From: Marinicella marina
GTDB taxonomy: Bacteria; Pseudomonadota; Gammaproteobacteria; Xanthomonadales; Marinicellaceae
Assembly: GCF_030065545.1 (NCBI RefSeq)
Contig: NZ_JASJNC010000001.1
Location: 62,001-126,000 of the forward strand
Length of the DNA: 64,000 nucleotides
Direction: 5' to 3'
The position numbers and the translations under genes are program-made. Positions 37,785 through 45,337 of the stretch are shown piece by piece. Under the pieces are notes generated by a model. It searched no databases and was not told the DNA's origin. It saw nothing but the letters and a program-made list of their open reading frames with translations. Numbering within the stretch: the first letter of the stretch is position 1; each line of letters opens with the position of its first letter.

Positions 37785-39446
37785 ATGAGATTAACCCAAC
37801 AATTTTTGCTGATACTGCTGTTGACTGCCTTCAATGGCCAATCACACGCTGAAGTAAAAGCCAGTGTAGATCGCCAAAGTATATTTTTGGGTGAGTCATT
37901 TACCCTAACCATCAGCTCAGATAAAAACACCAACAGCCAACCTGATTTCACCATTCTGGACGCTGTCTTTCACGTCGGCCAAACCGGTAAATCCTCGTCC
38001 ACTAAAATCATCAATGGTGATGTTTCTACTGAAACCACTTGGCAGGTCTTGTTGGTGCCAAAATCACTTGGTTCCCACCTGATCCCGCCGCTTGAAGTTG
38101 ACGGAGACCGTACCCAAGCGATAAAAATTGAAGTAAAGAAACCAGATCCAAACGCCCAAGCCAGCGGTGATATATTCATTGAGCTAGAAACCAACAAATC
38201 ATCAGCCTTTGTCCAAGAAGAGGTCTTATTGACTGTGCGTTTACTTTATGCCATTAACCTCAAGAACGGTGCTTTGACCGAGCCCAGCGCCGACGGCGTG
38301 ATCGTGCAACAGATCAATAAAGGCGCCAATTACACCACTCAGCGCGACGGCAGAACCTACCAAGTTTTGGAAAGAAAGTACGCAATATTTGCTGAAAACA
38401 GCGGTCCGTTGACACTGAATCCATTGGTGTTTGAAGGGGAAGTCACAGACAACAGCAGACAATCACTGAGCATGTTTTCTCGCGGTCGACCGATTCGCAA
38501 AGTATCACCAATGCTGGAATTAGAAATCAAACAGATACCACAGGCATTCGTCAACAAAAATTGGTTGCCCGCCAAACAAGTCAACTTACAACAAAGCTGG
38601 TCGCAAAATAAGCCTTATCAGGTAGGGGAACCAATCACCCGCACCATTAATTTATCCGCCAGCGGTTTGTCGGAAACACAATTACCTGACTTGCTCATTC
38701 CTGAAATAGCTGGAGCAAAAATTTACCAAGACAAAACCGACACCATGACGCGCACAGATGGTCAACAGTTGATTGCCTCTAAAGTCATTAAATATGCAGT
38801 CATTCCGACGCGCAAAGGTGCTTTGGAAATACCGGCTTTCAATTTGGAATGGTTTGACACCAACAAACAACAAGCTGCAACAGCAACCATACCTGCCACT
38901 GTTCTGAACATCGAACCAGCCGCTGCAGGCACCACCGAGGCCCCTCCGGCGATTAACTTTAACCCCCCTGAAACAACAACCATACCTACCACTGAACCGG
39001 TTGCTCTGAATAACAACAATGACGGCTCAACTGTGTTGTGGCGTTCTCTGGCAATTGGTTTTGCAGCCATGTGGTTACTGACCTTATGCTTGTTGTGGTT
39101 TAAAGCCAAAGGCAAAACCACTGTCCCAGTGACAACACCACCTGAACGCATCAACAGCGTCTCAATAAAAAACCTTAATCAGGCGACAACTGCCCATATC
39201 CAAACCACTTTGATAGATTGGTGGAACCAAGCACACCAGCAACAGGTCACCAATCTGGGTCAGATTAAGCAGCAGTTGGAAGCTGGGCAATCACGTGATG
39301 CCATCACTGCCTTACAACAAAACCTTTACAGTCAAAACACTGAACCTTTGAATATTGATTGGCAAAAAATGATAAAAGCAGGTCATTTCAAACCCGCTCA
39401 AGTCATTGCATCCAAAACCAGCGGATTACCCGAGTTATACAGCTGA
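37785..39446 (+). CDS. batD: BatD-like protein
   Basis: A 553-residue exported membrane protein: signal peptide ending S-H-A-E, several beta-sandwich modules of the BatD (oxygen-tolerance) family, including Q-S-I-F-L-G-E-S-F-T-L-T-I and L-G-S-H-L-I-P-P-L-E-V-D-G, a membrane helix near residue 425 and a cytoplasmic tail. Last gene of the MoxR-Bat operon, 3 bp after the preceding stop. Converges with the acyltransferase gene. Confidence 0.9.
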   Translation: MRLTQQFLLILLLTAFNGQSHAEVKASVDRQSIFLGESFTLTISSDKNTNSQPDFTILDAVFHVGQTGKSSSTKIINGDVSTETTWQVLLVPKSLGSHLIPPLEVDGDRTQAIKIEVKKPDPNAQASGDIFIELETNKSSAFVQEEVLLTVRLLYAINLKNGALTEPSADGVIVQQINKGANYTTQRDGRTYQVLERKYAIFAENSGPLTLNPLVFEGEVTDNSRQSLSMFSRGRPIRKVSPMLELEIKQIPQAFVNKNWLPAKQVNLQQSWSQNKPYQVGEPITRTINLSASGLSETQLPDLLIPEIAGAKIYQDKTDTMTRTDGQQLIASKVIKYAVIPTRKGALEIPAFNLEWFDTNKQQAATATIPATVLNIEPAAAGTTEAPPAINFNPPETTTIPTTEPVALNNNNDGSTVLWRSLAIGFAAMWLLTLCLLWFKAKGKTTVPVTTPPERINSVSIKNLNQATTAHIQTTLIDWWNQAHQQQVTNLGQIKQQLEAGQSRDAITALQQNLYSQNTEPLNIDWQKMIKAGHFKPAQVIASKTSGLPELYS

Positions 39447-39460
39447 AGCTGAGACAGCAT

Positions 39461-40561
39461 TCAGTTTTTGCTGTGAAAGAGCATCTGCCCCTTGCGCTTG
39501 GCCCATTGCATCAAGGGCCATTCAATCAAGCGATAATGCAGTACACTGTAAATTGCAATGGTGGCAACAATAATGACCAGTGCCAGCAGGTGGTGCCATT
39601 CACTGGTTCGGCCCCAAGTGATCATGCCGATTTGAGTAAAAACAAACAAAATAGGTATATGCGACAAGTACAAACTATAGGAAGCATCACCCAATAGCTT
39701 ACCCAGCTTGGGCATCACCAGTCTCCCGCGCTTTTCTGCTTCAACCAACAATGCAACTACAACAACTGCCACCAGACCGAATAACAACACCCTGACAGGT
39801 GCATAATACCCCATCGAAAGGTAATGACCCTCATCCAGTGCATCGTGTTGATACCATAGAGTAAAAACAAAAACCAATGCTGCCACAAGCAGCCCTGTTT
39901 TTAAGTATTTTACCCGATGGTTTTCAAAAAATATGGCTACGCCGACACCGGCTAAAAACTGCAAACAAAAAGGAGAAAAGAAAAAAGTGAATACTGACGA
40001 TGTTGTGGGTAGGTTGGACAATGAATACACATCCATGACGAGGATGCCATAGGCTTGAACAAGAACAATCAATAAAGCAAAACCCATCAAAACACGTTTA
40101 CAATCATTGACAGATAAAAATAAGCAAATAGTAAACAGCAAATAGAAATACAACTCAAAGCTGAGCGTCCACGCCACCTGCAATATCAAATGAGGAATCG
40201 TCAACTCTGTCAAAAAGAATGAACCCAACATATTCACAGAACTGAATTTATCAGCGGCAAAATATGCCACCAAAGCGGTGGTGATTAAATAATAAGGCCA
40301 ATAACCCAAATAAATCCTTGCAGCTCGTTTGTAGGCAAATTCTGATGGGGTCTTTTTGCTTTGATTACCGTACGTAGAAATCCATATCACATAACCACTG
40401 ATTACGAAAAAAACATCAACCCCAGCATACCCAAACTGCACCATAAACAAGTGCATTTTTTCCATCAGGTGATTGGTGTTAAAAAAATGCGGTGCAAGAT
40501 GGTAGAAAACAACTGCCAGCGCTGCCGCACCACGCAGGAATTGAATGTTCTGCAATAACAT
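39461..40561 (-). CDS. Acyltransferase 3 family membrane protein
   Basis: A 366-residue O-acyltransferase (OafA/YrhL type) with about ten membrane helices. Family motifs: N-I-Q-F-L-R-G-A-A-A-L-A-V-V-F-Y-H at the N terminus with the catalytic His, and D-V-F-F-V-I-S-G-Y-V-I. These enzymes acetylate or acylate sugars of surface polysaccharides. No glycosyltransferase gene lies beside it, so the target is unknown. Confidence 0.92.
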   Translation of the reverse strand: MLLQNIQFLRGAAALAVVFYHLAPHFFNTNHLMEKMHLFMVQFGYAGVDVFFVISGYVIWISTYGNQSKKTPSEFAYKRAARIYLGYWPYYLITTALVAYFAADKFSSVNMLGSFFLTELTIPHLILQVAWTLSFELYFYLLFTICLFLSVNDCKRVLMGFALLIVLVQAYGILVMDVYSLSNLPTTSSVFTFFFSPFCLQFLAGVGVAIFFENHRVKYLKTGLLVAALVFVFTLWYQHDALDEGHYLSMGYYAPVRVLLFGLVAVVVVALLVEAEKRGRLVMPKLGKLLGDASYSLYLSHIPILFVFTQIGMITWGRTSEWHHLLALVIIVATIAIYSVLHYRLIEWPLMQWAKRKGQMLFHSKN

Positions 40562-40709
40562 GAGTCCGAGTGAGTTCCAAACAACAAAGCACTTACCTTA
40601 CCCCAACCCATTATATTTTCAAGCCTTAATTGAATCATGACCAATGGCACTGATATCTATCATACATTATGATATCATTTTAATATCATTTGATTTTATG
40701 GAGTTTATT

Positions 40710-41576
40710 ATGATTACAGAACAAAAAAGAAAAGCTTTGAACGGCATTCCTATGCTGTTGTTATTCATCGCTTTAATAATCGCTGACATTGCACTGTTGA
40801 TATTTGCTGGACGCAATAAAATCACACCTTTGCTGATCACTTGCATTGCTGCCTTACCCGTACTACTTATCTTGCTCGCAGGATTTTTCATGGTCAATCC
40901 AAACGAATCGAAGGTTTTACAGCTTTTTGGACGCTATGTAGGCACAGTCGATGACTCTGGCTTGCGATGGGCCAACCCCTTTTTCGGTAAAAAAGCCGTG
41001 TCTTTACGGGTCAGAAACTTTGAGAGTGGTAAATTAAAAGTGAATGATTCGGCCGGTAACCCCATTGAAATTGCCACTGTGGTGGTTTGGAAAGTGGTCG
41101 ACACTGCAGAGGCTATTTTTGAAGTGGATGATTATGAATCTTTTGTGCACATTCAAACTGAAGCGGCATTAAGAAATCTCGCCACTGCTTATCCTTATGA
41201 GTCACATAACGATGAAAAACTCACCTTACGCTCAGACCCACAAGAGATCGCTAACTTATTACAAAAAGAAGTTCAAGATCGATTGAACAAGGCTGGAGTT
41301 AAAGTTATTGAAGCCAGAATTTCACACTTGGCCTACGCTCAGGAAATTGCTGCATCCATGTTAAAAAGACAACAGGCACAAGCCATAGTGGCAGCCAGAA
41401 CACAAATTGTTGCTGGCGCTGTAGGTATGGTTGAAATAGCACTGCAAGAATTGAGTAAAAAACAAATCATTGAACTGGACGATGAACGCAAAGCAGCCAT
41501 GGTCAGTAACTTGATGGTGGTTTTATGCAGTGAAGAAAATGCCCAGCCGGTGGTTAATTCAGGCAGCTTATATTAG
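40710..41576 (+). CDS. SPFH-domain (band 7) membrane protein
   Basis: A 288-residue protein with two adjacent N-terminal membrane helices and an SPFH/stomatin domain (V-N-P-N-E-S-K-V-L-Q-L-F-G-R-Y-V-G-T through E-A-R-I-S-H-L-A-Y-A). The helical tail includes A-S-M-L-K-R-Q-Q-A-Q-A-I-V-A-A-R. The start at 40710 has GGAG 6-7 bp upstream; the longer frame from 40644 lacks one. It belongs to membrane-scaffold proteins forming oligomeric rings. It is followed after 2 bp by a small ribbon-helix-helix-like gene. Confidence 0.92.
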   Translation: MITEQKRKALNGIPMLLLFIALIIADIALLIFAGRNKITPLLITCIAALPVLLILLAGFFMVNPNESKVLQLFGRYVGTVDDSGLRWANPFFGKKAVSLRVRNFESGKLKVNDSAGNPIEIATVVVWKVVDTAEAIFEVDDYESFVHIQTEAALRNLATAYPYESHNDEKLTLRSDPQEIANLLQKEVQDRLNKAGVKVIEARISHLAYAQEIAASMLKRQQAQAIVAARTQIVAGAVGMVEIALQELSKKQIIELDDERKAAMVSNLMVVLCSEENAQPVVNSGSLY

Positions 41577-41578
41577 AC

Positions 41579-41743
41579 ATGTCTAAGAAGAAATCATTCC
41601 CTCTTCGCATCAACGAAGATATTTTGTCAGCAGTCCAACAATGGGCTGCTGATGATTTACGCAGTGTCAATGCTGAAATCGAGTACCTGCTAAGAGAAGC
41701 TCTGAGAAAATCTGGTCGACTAAAAAAACAACAAAAAAAATGA
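41579..41743 (+). CDS. 54-residue Arc/ribbon-helix-helix-like protein
   Basis: Too short for many gene finders. The ATG lies 2 bp after the SPFH stop and the frame ends at TGA 41741-41743. The protein opens M-S-K-K-K-S-F-P-L-R-I-N, the beta strand typical of Arc-type DNA-binding proteins. A first helix (E-D-I-L-S-A-V-Q-Q-W-A-A-D-D) and a second (S-V-N-A-E-I-E-Y-L-L-R-E-A-L) follow, then a basic tail rich in Lys and Gln. The position immediately behind the SPFH gene suggests co-transcription and perhaps autoregulation; this is inferred. Confidence 0.8.
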   Translation: MSKKKSFPLRINEDILSAVQQWAADDLRSVNAEIEYLLREALRKSGRLKKQQKK

Positions 41744-41843
41744 ACTCAGTTATGCTCTGCCAATCTTACATTAAGGTAAAGCAATACAATAATTGAAGAC
41801 CTAACAGCATTATTTTTAAGCTGGGTCATGTTAAGATTAATGC

Positions 41844-42347
41844 ATGGAGCAAAACCTCAATCACGAAGTTTACGTGCAATTAAAACGCATCGCCAACAAG
41901 TTGATGCAAAGCGAACGCAATGGTCACACCCTATCACCCACAGATTTGGTGCATGAAGCCTTTTTAAAGGTCAAGCAGCCACAAAACACTTCTTTTACTG
42001 AGCAACAGTACACTTTTGTTTTGGCCCGTCAAATGCGACGCTTACTGGTTGATTATGGGCGCCATAAAGCATCCCTAAAACGAGGCGGTGACAAGAAAAA
42101 AGTCATGTACACCGACGCTTTAGGTATCAGCAATAACATCACTGACTTTGAAGTCATCAACGCCGCCATCGAAGACCTCAAACAAATGGATCAAAGGGCT
42201 GCCGATGCCATAGACCTGTTTTACTTCACCAACACCGAACGCAGTCAAGCTGCCCAAATGCTGGGAATATCGATTGCAACTCTAGAACGTGATTTGCGTT
42301 TTGCCAAAGCACACATCAGTTATTTTATTGAACAAAATGTACCATGA
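41844..42347 (+). CDS. ECF-type RNA polymerase sigma factor
   Basis: A 167-residue extracytoplasmic-function sigma factor. Region 2 includes L-V-H-E-A-F-L-K-V, and region 4 the helix-turn-helix T-E-R-S-Q-A-A-Q-M-L-G-I-S-I-A-T-L-E-R-D-L. It belongs to the group (TIGR02999-like) whose genes neighbour Ser/Thr kinase-TPR genes rather than anti-sigma factors. Its stop overlaps the kinase start as ATGA, so the two are co-translated; the kinase is the likely regulator. Confidence 0.92.
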   Translation: MEQNLNHEVYVQLKRIANKLMQSERNGHTLSPTDLVHEAFLKVKQPQNTSFTEQQYTFVLARQMRRLLVDYGRHKASLKRGGDKKKVMYTDALGISNNITDFEVINAAIEDLKQMDQRAADAIDLFYFTNTERSQAAQMLGISIATLERDLRFAKAHISYFIEQNVP

Positions 42348-45052
42348 GTTCAAATAAGTCCCAGCCTCCTGCAATGGGTGCAAAAGCATTGTTTGATGCC
42401 TGCGTTGACCTACCAAAATCCGCGCAGCAGGCGTTGATTGCGGCGGCCAACGCCAGTGATGAAATTAAAGCCCATGTCACTGAGTTATTACAACATGCCA
42501 ACAAAAACATTGACTTGACCCAAGCAGTGGTTGACTCGGTGCAAGTGAGCTTAGACATAAAACCCCTCAAAGCAGGCATGAAAATCGACGCCTTCCAATT
42601 AGTCAAAAAAATTGGCGAGGGTGGTCAAGGTGAAGTCTGGTTGGCTGAACGCAGCACCGGTGATTTCAACCAACAAGTGGCCATTAAATTTTTAAAACCG
42701 GTTCATGATGAACATGAGTTATCTCGTTTTAAGACCGAAAGAAAAACCTTGGCCACGCTCAAACATCCCAACATCGCCCAACTGATTGGTGGGGGCGAGC
42801 TAGAAAACAATAGGCCATATATGGTCATTGAATTGGTTGAAGGGCAGCCGCTGCTGCAATACGCCAAACACCATAACTTCTCCCTCAAAGCCTACCTTAA
42901 ATGCTTTTTACAGATTTGCGAGGCCATCAGTTACGCCCACTCATTCTCCGTTATTCATCGAGACATCAAACCATCCAACATACTCATCACAGCCGATGGC
43001 ACGGTTAAGTTACTTGATTTCGGCATCGCTAAATTCGTTGACGGTGAAGCAGTCAAAACAGCAACCTTGCCGATCATGACTTTGGCTTACTCAAGCCCAG
43101 AACAAGTCACCGGCGAACCAGTTTCTACCGCGACCGATGTTTATGCCTTAGGCTTGTTACTGTATGAAATGCTCACTGGTCGCAGGGCACAAGCCCACGA
43201 CACTGAAGTGCCAGCGCAAATGATTGAAGAAATCACCAAAAACTCACCTTTGACACCCAGTTCAATGGCCACCCAATTGAACCTGGTCAGAAACTACACC
43301 ATAAAAAACCTCAAGGGCGATTTGGATAACCTGATCATGATGGCTTTGCGCAAGGAGCCCAAAAGGCGTTATGCCACAGTCAAAGACATGGCCAATGACA
43401 TCAAGAATTACCTCGATGGCAAACCTTTGGTTGCGGTGGGTGATGGCTGGTGGTACAAGACCAAAAAATTCATCACACGTAACCCAGCGTCAGCAGCACT
43501 GAGCACGGCATTGCTGATGTTTCTGATTGGCCTGCCGCTGGCTTTGTTGTACAACCAAAAACTGTTGACTGCTGAACGGGATAAAGCCTTAGCTGCACAA
43601 CAACAAGCACAAGAGCAATCCATCGTGGCCAACAGAACCACTGACTTTTTGGTCAACATCCTTGAATCAGCTTCACCGTTGGGGCACAAAGGTGAGGACA
43701 TTAAATTACAAGATGTGTTGGTGAGTGCAGAGCGTCAATTGGCCAACGGTTTAGATAACCAACCAAAAATCAAAGCTGAATTGTTAAGCAAATTGGCCGG
43801 CATTCACCACCACCTCGGCAACACACCCCAATCGGTCGAACATTACCAAGTGGTCCTCAGTATTTATGAATCGCTGGATGACCTGCCAGGCCAATTAAAC
43901 GCCTTGGGTCAACTGGTCGTTATGTCAAACTTTGCGAACCAACAAGACCAAGCCGTTGCTTATCAACAACAAGCCGAAACAATCAAAGCCCAAGTCAAAG
44001 ACATCAAAGCCCTGGCTTGGCATGAAGCCAAAATGGCTACCTTGGCCAATCAATTGAATCAAAGGACGGAAATTGAAAGTAATTTGCTGCGAGTGATGCA
44101 AGGCCTGGAACAGCACAACATCAACGATGCCGATTTATTAGGCAGAATTTACAACGAACTCAGTATCAGTGCAAAAGATCCGCAAACCGCACTTAAGTAC
44201 AATTTAGCAGCACTGGATTATGCCCAACAATTACATGGCCAAATGCATCCACAATACCTCAACCGCCTGAAAAACTTGGCCAACCGATATAAACGCCTGG
44301 AGCTATATAAAGAAGCCGAGTTAACCTTACTTGACGCCATTGAGAAAGGCGAAAAGCTGTACAGCAAAGACCACCCTTTTTATGGTTCGGTTTTGGCAGA
44401 GCTTGGTGCGCTGTATCATGACAAAGGCCGTTTCAGTGAAGTTGAAAAAATTTACTTAAGTGCCATGGAAATCAGTCAACGCTTGACGGGTGAAGAAAGC
44501 CTGAATTATGTACTTGAAGTCAATAATTTGGGTTACCTGTATGAAGACATGGGCAGGTACGAAGCCGCCGAACCTATGTACAAAAAGAGCATCAAATTAC
44601 GCGAAAAATACCATGCGCAAAGCCCCACCAGAATCGCCAGCAGCAAAAGTAATTTAGCCCGTTTGTTGGCCAAAATGGGACGCCATCAAGCCTCCGCTGC
44701 CCTATTAGAAGAAATTCAACCTATCGTTATCGAGCACAACCTATCACAAAGGCAAAACACCATCACCCAAATCGCCAATAAAATTGGCACGGATAAAAAA
44801 CTGTGCCAACAAGCCTTGGCAGAAATCCGAGAAATCATACCGGATGTACAACAAATGTCAGACCGAAGTTGGCGTCGCATGCACAATGAACTGTGGCTGG
44901 GAGAATTGGCTTTTGGATGTGATGAATTCTCCTTAGCCAACCGTTTACTGGTATCTGCACTGACTCTTTCTCAAGCCATTTATTTTCCAGACTCAGATGG
45001 ACAAAAAATGGTTTTAAATCGAGCTCAACCATTAATTAATCAAATAAATTAA
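42344..45052 (+). CDS. Ser/Thr protein kinase with transmembrane helix and TPR repeats
   Basis: A 902-residue protein. After a helical N-terminal segment comes a Hanks-type kinase (about residues 80-345) with G-E-G-G-Q-G-E-V, catalytic H-R-D-I-K-P-S-N and D-F-G-I-A. A membrane helix follows near residues 380-405 (A-L-S-T-A-L-L-M-F-L-I-G-L-P-L-A-L-L-Y). The C-terminal half is built of tetratricopeptide repeats and would face the periplasm. Together with the ECF sigma factor it forms a kinase-sigma switch in which external or envelope binding partners could control transcription. Target genes are not identified. Confidence 0.93.
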   Translation: MSSNKSQPPAMGAKALFDACVDLPKSAQQALIAAANASDEIKAHVTELLQHANKNIDLTQAVVDSVQVSLDIKPLKAGMKIDAFQLVKKIGEGGQGEVWLAERSTGDFNQQVAIKFLKPVHDEHELSRFKTERKTLATLKHPNIAQLIGGGELENNRPYMVIELVEGQPLLQYAKHHNFSLKAYLKCFLQICEAISYAHSFSVIHRDIKPSNILITADGTVKLLDFGIAKFVDGEAVKTATLPIMTLAYSSPEQVTGEPVSTATDVYALGLLLYEMLTGRRAQAHDTEVPAQMIEEITKNSPLTPSSMATQLNLVRNYTIKNLKGDLDNLIMMALRKEPKRRYATVKDMANDIKNYLDGKPLVAVGDGWWYKTKKFITRNPASAALSTALLMFLIGLPLALLYNQKLLTAERDKALAAQQQAQEQSIVANRTTDFLVNILESASPLGHKGEDIKLQDVLVSAERQLANGLDNQPKIKAELLSKLAGIHHHLGNTPQSVEHYQVVLSIYESLDDLPGQLNALGQLVVMSNFANQQDQAVAYQQQAETIKAQVKDIKALAWHEAKMATLANQLNQRTEIESNLLRVMQGLEQHNINDADLLGRIYNELSISAKDPQTALKYNLAALDYAQQLHGQMHPQYLNRLKNLANRYKRLELYKEAELTLLDAIEKGEKLYSKDHPFYGSVLAELGALYHDKGRFSEVEKIYLSAMEISQRLTGEESLNYVLEVNNLGYLYEDMGRYEAAEPMYKKSIKLREKYHAQSPTRIASSKSNLARLLAKMGRHQASAALLEEIQPIVIEHNLSQRQNTITQIANKIGTDKKLCQQALAEIREIIPDVQQMSDRSWRRMHNELWLGELAFGCDEFSLANRLLVSALTLSQAIYFPDSDGQKMVLNRAQPLINQIN

Positions 45053-45101
45053 ATTAATTTGAGGGAAATCTACTTGTTTTACGCTTTATAGGGTAATGAC
45101 A

Positions 45102-45180
45102 ACAATGTCATTGTAGTGGTCATCTACCTCTACCACTTAAGTTTGGATCAAGCGGGGGAAGTTTGAATCCCAACAACGAC
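45102..45180 (+). other. Structured non-coding segment after the kinase gene, tRNA-like pairing
   Basis: The 285-bp gap after the kinase gene holds a perfect palindrome ACAATG-T-CATTGT (45102-45114), a 6-bp hairpin AGTGGT/ACCACT (45115-45137) and GGGGA/TCCC around AGTTTGAA. GTCATTGT (45107-45114) also pairs with ACAACGAC (45173-45180) with one mismatch, giving a 74-nt outline with an acceptor-like stem. The T arm does not pair properly, so it is not called a tRNA. It may be a 3' regulatory structure or a decayed tRNA-like element. Confidence 0.35.
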
Positions 45181-45182
45181 TT

Positions 45183-45213
45183 AACCCACAACATTTTTTG
45201 TTGTGGGTTTTTT
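45183..45213 (+). terminator. Rho-independent terminator after sigma factor-kinase operon
   Basis: AACCCACAAC (45183-45192) pairs perfectly with GTTGTGGGTT (45200-45209) around ATTTTTT, with a T run to 45213. Confidence 0.93.
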
Positions 45214-45242
45214 AGTTTATTAACTAAGCTAATTATCTGGTT

Positions 45243-45308
45243 CATACCCGGTATGTCGACAAGATTGAATTCATAAAGCATGCCAATGAAATCATTTTAA
45301 TCTATAAT
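45243..45308 (+). promoter_or_regulatory. Promoter region of beta-helix gene with CATACC-C-GGTATG palindrome
   Basis: A perfect 13-bp palindrome, CATACC-C-GGTATG (45243-45255), lies about 50 bp upstream of a consensus -10 box TATAAT (45303-45308). No good -35 box is seen at the expected distance, so activation by a factor bound at the palindrome is possible. The start codon follows at 45338. Confidence 0.4.
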
Positions 45309-45337
45309 AATTAGTAGTCAAAAAAAGAGACGGGGAA

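Noticed and set aside
45107-45180. Possible tRNA gene
   Set aside because: An acceptor-like stem forms, but the T stem has several mismatches and the D loop lacks the conserved G pair; not a functional tRNA by eye.
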